DNA of 57,919 nucleotides, taken from contig NZ_AUGW01000023.1 in the NCBI RefSeq assembly GCF_000422865.1, positions 1 through 57,919 on the forward strand. The letters run 5' to 3'. Shown piece after piece: positions 1 through 8,884 of this stretch. Under the pieces are notes generated by a model. That model made no database searches, was not told the origin of the DNA, and was given only the letters and a program-made list of their open reading frames with translations. The stretch is from Oceanospirillum maris DSM 6286. Its GTDB lineage: Bacteria; Pseudomonadota; Gammaproteobacteria; Pseudomonadales; Halomonadaceae. The number at the start of each line of letters is the position of its first letter. The first letter of the stretch is position 1. A program made the translations under genes and the position numbers.

Positions 1-405
1 GTAACTGTCCCAGATTTTGAAGTATTGCCGGTTATGATAGATGCCGCCATTTTTGAAACCGATACAGTCTTTCCGTAGAGGTATCCAGCCTAAAGAGCGG
101 CGCACACCGCCAGACTTACGCCAGTTCAGGCGGGGTTTTTTGAACTGTTTTCTTCGGGTGACGTATTCATGACCGATCATTTGAACCGTAGCAGAATTAA
201 GCCCCAGTTCTTTAGCTGAACCTTTGGTGTAATCCTGCAAGTCGTAGCCGGACAGCCAGGTCTGGCGTTCCTTGATACTGCGATGGCTCAGCTCATTGCA
301 ATAATTCCATACCTGATTCACAGAAAAAGCCCAAGTCCTTAGCACTTTGGCGTGCTTATCACGAACTCTAACCTTCAATGTTTTTGTATGGCAGGTATTT
401 CTCAT
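1..405 (-). CDS. tnpB: IS605-family TnpB (OrfB), N-terminal part, cut by window edge
   Basis: An open frame of 135 codons starts with ATG at 405 and runs without a stop to base 1, so only the N-terminal third is inside the window. The translation (MRNTCHTKTLKVRVRDKH..., then NWRKSGGVRRSLGWIPL) matches the N-terminal region of IS200/IS605 accessory proteins of the OrfB/TnpB family, which are RNA-guided nucleases related to Cas12. The catalytic RuvC part would lie outside the window, so activity cannot be judged. It is divergent from the tnpA relic, with 40 bp between the two start codons, the IS605 arrangement. Confidence 0.82.
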   Translation of the reverse strand, partial: MRNTCHTKTLKVRVRDKHAKVLRTWAFSVNQVWNYCNELSHRSIKERQTWLSGYDLQDYTKGSAKELGLNSATVQMIGHEYVTRRKQFKKPRLNWRKSGGVRRSLGWIPLRKDCIGFKNGGIYHNRQYFKIWDSY

Positions 406-445
406 AAGTGATAATTTAGCAAAAAATATTATTGGTGTAAATCCA

Positions 446-742
446 ATGAAGTCACACTATCACTGCGTTTATGATATGAAATACCATTTGGTATTAGTCT
501 CAAAATATAGAAGAAAATGCTTCACGGATGAAATGCTTAAGCGATTGGAAGCTATCTCTAATGAGCTTTGCGGTGACTGCTCCCCGCCCTGACGGTCACA
601 AGCCGAAGGATTAGGAAGGCGTTTTCGGAGCACCTAAAAGAGTATTATTGGAAGCCAGTGCTCTGGAGTCGAGCTGACTGCAGGCGGAGCGCCAGTTGAA
701 GTGCTTAGAGAGTATATTGAGAACCAAGATAGGCCAACTTGA
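446..742 (+). pseudogene. tnpA: IS200/IS605 transposase TnpA, internally deleted relic
   Basis: Starting at ATG 446 the frame reads MKSHYHCVYDMKYHLVLVS and continues to ...AISNELC, the typical N-terminus of Y1 (HUH) transposases. It then enters unrelated residues and stops near 590. The family's C-terminal part reappears at 619-661 (AFSEHLKEYYWKPVLWSR) and, after a further frame change, at about 680-742 (GGAPVEVLREYIENQDRPT, stop). Roughly 60 central residues are missing, including where the HUH motif should be. The protein cannot be active, so the element depends on another copy or is dead. Confidence 0.85.
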
Positions 743-750
743 CGTTGGCC
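732..750. repeat. Subterminal hairpin of the IS605-like relic
   Basis: A perfect 7-bp inverted repeat (GGCCAAC at 732-738 and GTTGGCC at 744-750, 5-nt loop) overlaps the tnpA stop. IS200/IS605 elements end in imperfect palindromes recognised by TnpA as single-stranded DNA, so this is a reasonable candidate for one end. The exact cleavage site cannot be fixed from one copy. Confidence 0.4.
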
Positions 751-852
751 GCGCTATCCATCTCCCACCAAAATATCTCGCCTGGGCTCGTTAGTTTTGG
801 AAGGAGAATTACGCGCTATCCGTTAAAAAAAGAACAGAACGAAGAACGAAAG

Positions 853-873
853 AAGCCCAGCAAAGCTGGGCTT
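853..873. terminator. Hairpin terminator between IS relic and binding-protein gene
   Basis: A 9-bp stem (853-861 with 865-873, AAA loop) lies about 90 nt downstream of the minus-strand binding-protein gene. The T-rich tracts on both sides are short, so strength and direction are uncertain. Confidence 0.45.
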
Positions 874-962
874 TATCAATCAGGAAGGGAGTTCCTATGA
901 TAACAAGAGGTGGACTAGAGTGAACTAAAAGTATTCATTCGTACCTTTTCAGCAATACCGCC

Positions 963-2183
963 TTAGCGACCGGCAACCAAATGGCATTTAGATTCTGATA
1001 GCGGACGGAATGCCTGATCAGCAGGAATCGTGCGTAGAATTTTAAACAGATCCCACTCACCGCTAGATTCCGAAGGTTTCTTAACCTCCGCCAAATACAT
1101 ATCATGAATCATACGGCCATCATCACGGATACGACCATTGGTTGCGAAGAAATCATTAATAGGTGTTTTCTTCATCTGTGCCATTACGGTTTTTGCATCA
1201 TCTGTACCAGCGGCTTTAACAGCGCTTAGATAATGCATGGTAGAGGAGTAAGTTCCCGCATGAACCATGGTTGGCATTGATCCTGTTTCATCATAGAAAC
1301 GCTTAGACCAAGCTCTCGTTTCTGGGGTACGATCCCAGTAGAAGCCTGTTGTCAGCTGTAATCCCTGGGTCGTTTCCAGTCCTAAGCTTTTCACATCATG
1401 CAAGAAAACCAAAAGTCCCGCCAGTTTCTGACCCGATGCCACAACGCCAAACTCTTTGGCTGTTTTCAAGGCATTAATCGTGTCTGCGCCAGCATTAGCC
1501 AAGCCAATAATTTTAGCCCCTGAAGACTGAGCTTGTAGGATAAAGGATGAGAAATCCGTCGTTGCTAAAGGATGCCGTACGGTACCCATCACTTTACCAC
1601 CGCTGGCTTTTACAACCGAAGCAACATCCCCTTCCATCGCATGACCAAAGGCATAATCTGCGGTTAAAAAGAACCAGCTATCGCCACCCTCTTTTACCAC
1701 CGCCTCACCAGTACCGTGAGCCATGGCATAGGTATCGTAAACATAATGTACAGAGTTTGGTGTGCAGTATTGGTTTGTAATTGATGACGATGCAGAACCC
1801 GAAACAATAGACAGCTTATCTTTGGACTCTACAACCTTATTCACGGCAATAGTCACAGCGGATGATACCATGCCAGCCACTAAATCGATGTTATCGGTAT
1901 CGATCCACTGTCGTACTTTGTTGGCTCCAATATCCGGTTTATTTTGATCATCAGCAGCAACAATCGTAATTTTCTTACCATCGATTTTACCGCCAAAATC
2001 AGCAATCGCCATTTTAGCCGCAATCAAACCATTGGGGCCTGCTAACGTACTATAAGTACCTGACATATCGGCGATATAGCCGATGCGAATCTCGTTATCA
2101 GAAATACCGGCAGCCTGTACCGCTCCAGAAAGCGCTAGGGCAGATATAATACCCGCTGACAGTCGTTTCAGTTTTAATCGCAT
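963..2183 (-). CDS. ABC transporter periplasmic binding protein, LivK-like, orphan
   Basis: This 406-residue protein is a periplasmic binding protein of the branched-chain amino acid (LivK/Peripla_BP_6) type. The N-terminus (MRLKLKRLSAGIISALALSG..AVQA/AG) is a classic signal peptide, followed by SDNEIRIGYIADMSGTYS, the usual entry strand of the family. An ATG at 2219 lies 12 codons upstream, but AAGGA sits at the right distance before the ATG at 2183, so that start is preferred. It is the last gene of the acyl-CoA operon and no permease or ATPase gene is adjacent. The ligand is unknown. Relatives beside acyl-CoA ligases often bind organic or aromatic acids, so a carboxylic acid fed into the upstream enzymes is a sensible guess only. 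Confidence 0.85.
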   Translation of the reverse strand: MRLKLKRLSAGIISALALSGAVQAAGISDNEIRIGYIADMSGTYSTLAGPNGLIAAKMAIADFGGKIDGKKITIVAADDQNKPDIGANKVRQWIDTDNIDLVAGMVSSAVTIAVNKVVESKDKLSIVSGSASSSITNQYCTPNSVHYVYDTYAMAHGTGEAVVKEGGDSWFFLTADYAFGHAMEGDVASVVKASGGKVMGTVRHPLATTDFSSFILQAQSSGAKIIGLANAGADTINALKTAKEFGVVASGQKLAGLLVFLHDVKSLGLETTQGLQLTTGFYWDRTPETRAWSKRFYDETGSMPTMVHAGTYSSTMHYLSAVKAAGTDDAKTVMAQMKKTPINDFFATNGRIRDDGRMIHDMYLAEVKKPSESSGEWDLFKILRTIPADQAFRPLSESKCHLVAGR

Positions 2184-2271
2184 AGGGTTTTCCTTTTTAT
2201 TTTTGTTTTTTTGCATCATCGTAGTGCCCCTGACAAGCAGGGGGGGTAAAACCTAAATCTCGGGTTATATC

Positions 2272-3867
2272 TTAAGCTGGCTCGGAAAATTGCACTCTTA
2301 AATTGCGTTTTAGCAGCTTACCTGCCGTATTTTTAGGGAGTTGATCGACAAAATAGATCTGTTTTGGGACTTTAAAAGCAGCCAGATGTTCTTTGGCATA
2401 GGCGATCAGGGTTGAACCATCAACTTGCTGTTCAGGCTTTAGCACCACAATCGCAGCAATCGCCTCAATCCATTTATCATCCGGCACACCAATCACAGCA
2501 ACTTCGGCAACAGCAGGGTGGCTATAAAGCGCTTCTTCCACATCTCGACTGGCCACTAAAACGCCGCCGGTATTAACCACATCTTTAATGCGATCAACAA
2601 TATAGATAAAGCCTTCTTCATCCTGAATACCCAAATCGCCTGAATGGAACCAGCCATCTTTAAAAGCTTCTTCAGTTTCCTTTGGTTTATTCCAATAGCC
2701 CACCATCAAGTGCGGAGATTGGTGTACCAATTCACCCTGCTGTCCTGGGGGGCAGTCTTCACCGGTAACAGGATCAACAATCCGAGTACAAACCGAAGAG
2801 ACCGGACGGCCACAGGAGCTAGGACGGGATTTATGTTCTTCAGGCGTTAGCACTGTGGCTAAAGGTGCAATTTCACTCTGTCCGTAACAGTTATAAAGCC
2901 CTGATTCAGGCAAGCGCCGCTCCAACTCATGTACAATCGGCTCCGGCATAATCGAAGCGCCGTAATAGAGTTTTTGCAGATGCTGTAGCTCTGCATCAAC
3001 AAAAGCATCGTGACGCAACAAAGCGATCCAAACCGTTGGCGGAGCAAAGAAACTGTTAAGCTTTTCGGTTTTCAGCAGCTTAAGAATCAGGTCTGGTGTA
3101 GGTGTATCGATCAGGTAGGAAAAACCACCACTTAAGAGCGCTGGCAAGCTAAAAACGTGCATCTGAGCAGAATGGTACAGCGGCAAAGCAGCCAAACCGC
3201 GATCCTCAGGCTTGATATCCAGCTGATTAATACAGCTGGCATATTCTGTCATCAATGAACGGTGCGTATGCATTGCACCCTTAGGGTCAGAGGTTGTACC
3301 TGAGGTATAAAGAATCTGAGCAATATCACCGTCTGATAATTCACACACAGGCTCATGGCTACCGGCATCATTAGGCACACCATCACCGAGAGCAACCGAC
3401 AGAATATCCCAGTTTTCTTTAGAGTCCGTATCCAGAGTGTGCAGGCTACCGTGAATGGAAAGATCTGCCTGATGATAAATTTCATCAATATGGGCTTTCA
3501 AGCTAGGATCAGAGAAAAGAGCCTTCGCCCCAGATTGGTTCAGAATATAAAGCAGCTCATCTTTTACTAGGGCAAAGTTAACCGGCACATGGATAAGCCC
3601 AGCTTTCGCACAGGCCAAGAATAACAGCAGATAAGCATCTGAGTTTTTGCCATAGGCGGCGACACGATCACCTTTTTCCAAACCAGAGGCGATCAGGTGA
3701 TTGGCAACACGGTTCACCGCTTTATTGATCGCAGTAAAGCTCCACTGACGACCTTCGTACTGCAAGGCTATTTTATTGCCGTTACGCAATGCAGAGCGCA
3801 CCAAACCATCACCGATAGTATTTCGAGTAGCACGAGCAATAATTTGAGCCATATCTGTTGTCGTCAT
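2272..3867 (-). CDS. Acyl-CoA synthetase (AMP-forming, ANL superfamily)
   Basis: The 531-residue protein activates a carboxylic acid to its CoA thioester through an acyl-adenylate. Seen in the sequence: the P-loop-like ILYTSGTTSDPKGAMHTH motif near residue 190, the YGQSE adenine-binding motif, the GWFHSGD motif, the hinge DRIKDVVNTGG, and the C-terminal catalytic lysine segment PKNTAGKLLKR. Length fits medium/long-chain or aryl acyl-CoA ligases, and the chain-length specificity cannot be read. AGAGAGGTG precedes the ATG at 3867. It lies 203 bp downstream of the FadN-type gene, a gap filled with repeats that may hold a second promoter, and 88 bp upstream of the binding-protein gene. Confidence 0.85.
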   Translation of the reverse strand: MTTTDMAQIIARATRNTIGDGLVRSALRNGNKIALQYEGRQWSFTAINKAVNRVANHLIASGLEKGDRVAAYGKNSDAYLLLFLACAKAGLIHVPVNFALVKDELLYILNQSGAKALFSDPSLKAHIDEIYHQADLSIHGSLHTLDTDSKENWDILSVALGDGVPNDAGSHEPVCELSDGDIAQILYTSGTTSDPKGAMHTHRSLMTEYASCINQLDIKPEDRGLAALPLYHSAQMHVFSLPALLSGGFSYLIDTPTPDLILKLLKTEKLNSFFAPPTVWIALLRHDAFVDAELQHLQKLYYGASIMPEPIVHELERRLPESGLYNCYGQSEIAPLATVLTPEEHKSRPSSCGRPVSSVCTRIVDPVTGEDCPPGQQGELVHQSPHLMVGYWNKPKETEEAFKDGWFHSGDLGIQDEEGFIYIVDRIKDVVNTGGVLVASRDVEEALYSHPAVAEVAVIGVPDDKWIEAIAAIVVLKPEQQVDGSTLIAYAKEHLAAFKVPKQIYFVDQLPKNTAGKLLKRNLRVQFSEPA

Positions 3868-3918
3868 ACGACACCTCTCTTTTTAATCTTGTTGTTTTTG
3901 TTTTAAGAACAGGCGCTC

Positions 3919-4054
3919 AAGTGATCGGTAAAGACAAAAAGTGATCAGCAAAGATCGTTAGTAACGTAAGGTTAATAACGAAAGATAGTTAATAACGCCT
4001 GCCGGTATATCTCAATGACCTTAGAGGCCATTCTTTTTGATCAAAAAGGCCATT
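3919..4054 (-). promoter_or_regulatory. Repeat-rich leader upstream of the acyl-CoA ligase gene
   Basis: The gap between the FadN-type gene and the ligase gene holds several direct repeats. A 16-bp unit AAGTGATCRGYAAAGA occurs at 3919 and 3939. The 10-mer GTTARTAACG occurs at 3957, 3971 and 3988. A TGACC-N5-GGCCA motif lies at 4016-4030, AGGCCATT occurs at 4025 and 4047, and TTTTGATCAA occurs twice between 4031 and 4062. TGACC-N5-GGCCA and AGGCCATT recur upstream of the operon's first gene. This looks like an operator region; the regulator is not proven. Confidence 0.45.
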
Positions 4055-4070
4055 TTGATCAATATATCCT

Positions 4071-6398
4071 TTAGTTTTTTAAGGGTACTCCAAACTCTAG
4101 TAGGTGCACCATTCGCTGCTCGCTTGCGGTATTTTTCACCAACTGCAGGTTGGTCGCACACTCAAAGTCTCCAAAAGCGTCGTACCAATGATCGTCTGTT
4201 GCAAGATTTAACAGCTCAAGCAATGCCGTCTCTAGCATCTGCTGATAGCCTTCTGGCCCTGGCGTTCCTTTGTCGTAGAGGTCGTCTAGTGTCAAGGCTT
4301 TTAAGGGCGTAACCTGCGGGTTATTATTCTTCCTGTCCTTACCATCGTCTAAACTGAGCAACTTATAGGCGGCTTGAATCCCATCTGCCAGTAAACGGTC
4401 TGGGTTCATGCTAATGTCGGTATTATCCCCTAGCAGCCCCCAATGAAGTGCTTCCAACCCAGAGCCGCTCACACGGGCATGGGCGATAGTATCGAAGGTT
4501 TTCGCAATGGCTTGATCTGCACCAAACCGATTGGCCGTATTTAACAGGAGTTTCTTGCAGCCACCCCAGCCGGGTAAAATACCCACCTGCGTCTCCACCA
4601 AGCCAAGCTGAGATTCTGCCGCCAACTGTACATGATCGCAGTGCATCAACAATTCGACGCCACCGGCTAGAGCCTTACCAGAGACCGCAGCAACCACAGG
4701 AATAGGCGCATCTTCCAGCTGTTGAAACAGCTTTTGGCCCCGAAGGATATAACTCTGAAGGCCTCCGGTTTCCTGAAGCTGTAGAAACTCTTTTAGATCT
4801 GCCCCAGCAGCAAACACCACACCTGAACTGTAGATCAATAGCGCCTTCTCTGCGTTAACAGCAAAGTGAAGAGCGGCTTCTAGTTCATCTAACAACGTGC
4901 TGTTAAGCGCATTGATTCGTGCCGATAGCTCAAAACAGAGCACACGCTCATCCACTGACCAAAGGCGGCTCAATAAGCCGTTTATCACAGGTTCATTTGG
5001 CTGCTGAATAATGTCCTGCCAACGAACAATACCTTTCGCCATAGACACGGAGTGATATGACCCCTTAATATCCAGCTGCTGGTTATGCTGGTAAGAAGGC
5101 CGAATCTCCGGCTTAGACGCGACAGCCAACCACGGGCTTGCACAGGGAAAAGCCTCTGGCTGAGCATCAATCTGCTCATTAAGAACATGATCAAATAACA
5201 CAGCGCCGATCTGGTCTCTTAGCTGAAACGGCCCAAAGCGCCAGTTATAGCCGAGCATCATCGCGGTATCGACGGAGGCGATCTCCTTGGCCACATCGGG
5301 CACCAGAAGCGAAGCATAATGGATCACCCGAGTCAGTACCCGTCGCGCAAACTCTCCGCCTTTATCCTTCTGTGCAACCAGCTCCGCCAACGCTCCATTT
5401 TTCAGTTTCAAGCTCGGCCAGCTTGATAGATCTGTCGCCAATTCATATTCCATCGTATTTAAATTGAGCTGCTGGTGTTGCTTATGGCCTGCGTCATCTT
5501 TCAACTGCCTATAGAAACCCTGTCGCAGAGTACCTTTTCGACCATGCCACCCCTTTGCAACCATGGTTTCAATTAATGCGGGGGTTTTTGCGTACCATTG
5601 AAAAGCATCAGTTTCATCCAATAGATGACTGAGGCTTCCTGTCACCTCTGGCATCAAATCAATACCGCACAGATCCCAAAGGCCAAAAACCCCTGTTTTC
5701 GGAAAGCCGCAGAGTTGCATAATACGATCAGCCTGTACCACATTAAGCTCTAGTGCGAGGGCTTCTTGCAGCGCCACCTGCATCCAGTAAACACCCAGAC
5801 GGTTAGCGATAAATCCCGGTCGATCCGCACAGTGGATAACGGTTTTACCCAGCACTTGATCGTTAAAGTGCTGTAATTGCACCAATGATTCCGGCGACGT
5901 TTCAGCGGTAGAAACAAACTCCACCAGCTGCATATAACGGGGTGGGTTAAAAAAGTGAGTGACGACAAAATGCTGACGAAACCCATCACTCATCCCTTCC
6001 AACAGATGATTTAACGGTAACGTTGAGGTATTGGAAGACACGATGCAATGGGGTGCTCGTATCTGATCAATACGCTGGTACAGAGCCTGCTTTATCTCTA
6101 GGCGCTCAACCACCGCCTCCACAATCCAGTCTTGCTCCGCAAGCAAAGCAAAATCATCTTCGGTATTGCCGACTCGAATCCGATTCGCAACCTCCGGTGA
6201 CATCAAGCCACCCTTGGAGCCGTTTTTTTTCATTCGTTCCAAAGCGTTATAGGCGATCTGATTTCGATCCAGCAACAGAACCTCTGCCCCACCATTCGCC
6301 GCTTGAGCCGCGATGCCCGCCCCCATGACACCGGCACCAATGACCGCAACCCGACGAATCTGAGAAAAGTTTATTGCCGCATTTTTCTGAGTCGTCAT
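4071..6398 (-). CDS. fadN: Fused 3-hydroxyacyl-CoA dehydrogenase / enoyl-CoA hydratase (FadN type)
   Basis: This 775-residue bifunctional protein carries the NAD-dependent dehydrogenase first and the crotonase domain last, the order of Bacillus FadN (YusL) and the opposite of FadB/FadJ. The Rossmann motif VIGAGVMGAGIA is at residues 19-30. The dehydrogenase catalytic pair is seen as His148 in THFFNPP and Glu160 in MQLVE. In the C-terminal half the crotonase signatures are present: FAAGADLKEF for the oxyanion hole, GGVELLMHCD with one glutamate and GLVETQVGILPGWGG with the second. It would carry out the hydration and oxidation steps of beta-oxidation. Only 3 bp separate it from the upstream thiolase gene, so the two are almost surely co-translated. 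Confidence 0.88.
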   Translation of the reverse strand: MTTQKNAAINFSQIRRVAVIGAGVMGAGIAAQAANGGAEVLLLDRNQIAYNALERMKKNGSKGGLMSPEVANRIRVGNTEDDFALLAEQDWIVEAVVERLEIKQALYQRIDQIRAPHCIVSSNTSTLPLNHLLEGMSDGFRQHFVVTHFFNPPRYMQLVEFVSTAETSPESLVQLQHFNDQVLGKTVIHCADRPGFIANRLGVYWMQVALQEALALELNVVQADRIMQLCGFPKTGVFGLWDLCGIDLMPEVTGSLSHLLDETDAFQWYAKTPALIETMVAKGWHGRKGTLRQGFYRQLKDDAGHKQHQQLNLNTMEYELATDLSSWPSLKLKNGALAELVAQKDKGGEFARRVLTRVIHYASLLVPDVAKEIASVDTAMMLGYNWRFGPFQLRDQIGAVLFDHVLNEQIDAQPEAFPCASPWLAVASKPEIRPSYQHNQQLDIKGSYHSVSMAKGIVRWQDIIQQPNEPVINGLLSRLWSVDERVLCFELSARINALNSTLLDELEAALHFAVNAEKALLIYSSGVVFAAGADLKEFLQLQETGGLQSYILRGQKLFQQLEDAPIPVVAAVSGKALAGGVELLMHCDHVQLAAESQLGLVETQVGILPGWGGCKKLLLNTANRFGADQAIAKTFDTIAHARVSGSGLEALHWGLLGDNTDISMNPDRLLADGIQAAYKLLSLDDGKDRKNNNPQVTPLKALTLDDLYDKGTPGPEGYQQMLETALLELLNLATDDHWYDAFGDFECATNLQLVKNTASEQRMVHLLEFGVPLKN

Positions 6399-6401
6399 AG
6401 C

Positions 6402-7604
6402 TTAATCTCTCAGCAGGTTTTCAACGACCAGAGCAATACCTTGACCACCACCGATACACATCGTAATCAAGCCATAACGACCACCGGTACGCTCCAGTTC
6501 ATAGAGGGTTTTTAAGGTAAGAATAGAGCCGGTTGCTCCCACCGGGTGTCCATGGGCTACAGCGCCACCATTGGGGTTTACTTTGGCAGGGTCAAAACCC
6601 AGTGACTCACTGACCGCCATTGCTTGAGCAGCAAAAGCTTCATTCGATTCAATCACATCCAAATCCGCGACACTCAGCCCTGCTTTTTCTAACGCTGTTT
6701 TCACCGCAGGAATAGGGCCTAACCCCATCACATCAGGATCAACACCGGCAAAGGCGTAACTTACAAACCGCCCACGAGGTTTAAGGCCACGTTTTTCTGC
6801 TTCATCCGCACGGGTTAAAACCAAAGCTGCTGCGCCATCATTGATACCGGAAGCATTCCCCGCGGTCACCAAACCTTCTTTTTTGAAGGCCGGTTTCAGC
6901 ATCGCTAAGCCCTCGGCAGTTATATCCGTACGGACGTGTTCATCGGTACTAAATGGCAAGGTTTCCCGCTTTTTCTTAATCGGGACAGAGGTAATCTGTG
7001 ATTCAAAAATACCGGCCTTAATCGCTGCCGCAGCTTTCTGATGACTGGAGAAAGCAAAGGCATCCAACTGCTCACGGCTGTAACCATAAAGACCGGCAAT
7101 CTTCTCTGCGGTAAGTCCCATATGACCGCTACCAAAAGGATCACTCAGAATATCCAGTGTCATATCAAGGGTTTTGCCATCCCCCATCCGCTGTCCAAAA
7201 CGCATATTGGGTAATAGATACGCCCCTTGACTCATACATTCAGCGCCACCGGCCAAGGCTATAAGACTATCGCCATTAGCGATCATTTGAGCGGCAGAGA
7301 CTAACGACTGAACGGAGGAACCACACAGCCGGTTCACATTTAGCGCTGCGGAGTGAGTCGGTAAACCGGCATTAAGCCCGATATGACGAGCCAGATAAAC
7401 ATCCTGCGGTGACGTCGTAATAATATGACCAAATACCGAATGATCGAAACCTTCAGGGGGAATGCCTGAGCGTTCAATCGCGGCATTGGCCGCAAAGGTG
7501 CCTAATTCTGCGGGGGTAAACCCGCTAAGAGAACCGCCAAATGTACCTATAGCAGTACGAGCACCGGAGACAATAACCACCTGATCAAGCGTTGTCATAG
7601 ACAT
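6402..7604 (-). CDS. fadA: Acetyl-CoA acyltransferase (thiolase)
   Basis: The 400-residue thiolase cleaves 3-ketoacyl-CoA to acetyl-CoA and a shortened acyl-CoA. The nucleophilic cysteine is Cys94 in NVNRLCGSSVQS, the histidine lies in GGAVAHGHPVGATG, and the second cysteine in MCIGGGQGIA near the C-terminus. Length and motifs are complete. An AAGGC sequence lies upstream of the ATG at 7604, and a second ATG two codons later is also possible. It sits between the dehydrogenase and the FadN-type gene, matching a fadE-fadA-fadN gene set. The symbol is by role. A biosynthetic acetoacetyl-CoA thiolase (PhaA type) has the same motifs, but context favours degradation. Confidence 0.88.
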   Translation of the reverse strand: MSMTTLDQVVIVSGARTAIGTFGGSLSGFTPAELGTFAANAAIERSGIPPEGFDHSVFGHIITTSPQDVYLARHIGLNAGLPTHSAALNVNRLCGSSVQSLVSAAQMIANGDSLIALAGGAECMSQGAYLLPNMRFGQRMGDGKTLDMTLDILSDPFGSGHMGLTAEKIAGLYGYSREQLDAFAFSSHQKAAAAIKAGIFESQITSVPIKKKRETLPFSTDEHVRTDITAEGLAMLKPAFKKEGLVTAGNASGINDGAAALVLTRADEAEKRGLKPRGRFVSYAFAGVDPDVMGLGPIPAVKTALEKAGLSVADLDVIESNEAFAAQAMAVSESLGFDPAKVNPNGGAVAHGHPVGATGSILTLKTLYELERTGGRYGLITMCIGGGQGIALVVENLLRD

Positions 7605-7659
7605 AGATAAAGCCTTTTTTTATTGTGTATTGTGTGATTGATACCGCCGAAATACAGGC

Positions 7660-8838
7660 TTATTTGCCCAGCATCGTTCGGGCGATCACCTCTTTCATAA
7701 TCTCTGAAGTTCCGGCATAAATCGTCTGAATACGGGCATCAACATAGAAGCGGGAAATAGGGTATTCCGTGGTATAACCATAACCCCCAAACAGCTGCAG
7801 ACATTCATCAATCGTTTTGCACTGCATTTCGCTAAGCTGGAGCTTTAAAATAGCGGCATCCGCTGGACTCATCTGGCCCTCTGTATAGCGCTGCATACAC
7901 TGGTTAAAGTAAGCACGGCCTAGCTCAATCTGAGCCTTCACTTCTGCTAGCTTGAAGCGGCTGTTCTGAAAATCTGCAATACGCTGACCAAAGGCTTTGC
8001 GCTCTTGTATATAATCTAAGGTTAACTGAAGCGCACCTTCCATCGCCCCTAGAGCCTGAGATGCCACCCCCAGTCGTTCCCGTGGTAGCTCTTGCATTAA
8101 ATAAGCAAAACCTTTATTTAAATCCCCCAGCAAAGCATCATCCGGTACAATAAGATCATCAAAGAAGAGTTCGGCGGTATCGCTGGAGTGCTGGCCGATT
8201 TTATGAATCCCCTTACCTCGGGAGAACCCTGGTAAACGGCTATCGACCAAAAAGAGAGAAACGCCTTTAGCGCCAGCTTCTGGATCGGTTTTCGCACAAA
8301 CAATAACCAGCTCTGCTAGCAGGCCATTAGTAATAAAGATTTTAGAGCCATTAATTTTCCAGCCGCCGTCAACCTTCTCCGCACGGGTTCTAAGGGCCGC
8401 AAGATCACTCCCTGCACCGGGTTCTGTCATCGCAATCGCGCCAAGTACATCACCTGAAGCCATCTTTGGTAGCCAGTTTTGTTTCTGCTCTTCTGTACCA
8501 ATATGCAAAATATAAGGCATCACAATATTGGCATGAATGTTATAACCGCTACCGATACCGCCAAAACCTTGGCGGGAGATCTCTTCACAGATCAATTGAC
8601 TGATTTGAAAGTCAGCCCCAGAACCGCCATAGGCTTCCGGTAGATCAACCCCTAAAAGCCCCGCATGGCCAAAGGTGTTCCAAAGTGTTCTGGGTACTTG
8701 ATGGTCGGCTTCCCATGCATCAAAGCAAGGTGCCACTTCCTGCTGTAAAAAGCGCTGCACCATATCAAGAAACAACGGCGCATCTTCGCCATAAATAGCT
8801 GTTGAGGGTTGATTTATCGCTGATACTGAAGCCTTCAT
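7660..8838 (-). CDS. Acyl-CoA dehydrogenase, LCAD/isovaleryl-like
   Basis: The 392-residue flavoenzyme would do the first, FAD-dependent oxidation of an acyl-CoA. Seen: AMTEPGAGSDLAALRTRA (FAD/substrate region), KAFGQRIADFQ, LFGGYGYTTEYPISRFYVDARIQ, and IYAGTSEIMKEV near the C-terminus. Medium-chain enzymes have their catalytic Glu in IYEGT; here that residue is Ala, while ELPRERL in the middle of the protein offers a Glu at the alternative position known from long-chain and isovaleryl-CoA dehydrogenases. It is the first gene of the minus-strand operon, 55 bp ahead of the thiolase and divergent from the AraC-type regulator. Confidence 0.87.
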   Translation of the reverse strand: MKASVSAINQPSTAIYGEDAPLFLDMVQRFLQQEVAPCFDAWEADHQVPRTLWNTFGHAGLLGVDLPEAYGGSGADFQISQLICEEISRQGFGGIGSGYNIHANIVMPYILHIGTEEQKQNWLPKMASGDVLGAIAMTEPGAGSDLAALRTRAEKVDGGWKINGSKIFITNGLLAELVIVCAKTDPEAGAKGVSLFLVDSRLPGFSRGKGIHKIGQHSSDTAELFFDDLIVPDDALLGDLNKGFAYLMQELPRERLGVASQALGAMEGALQLTLDYIQERKAFGQRIADFQNSRFKLAEVKAQIELGRAYFNQCMQRYTEGQMSPADAAILKLQLSEMQCKTIDECLQLFGGYGYTTEYPISRFYVDARIQTIYAGTSEIMKEVIARTMLGK

Positions 8839-8884
8839 TTTATTACATCCACCGTTATTTTTATTATTCGATAATTGACTATGA

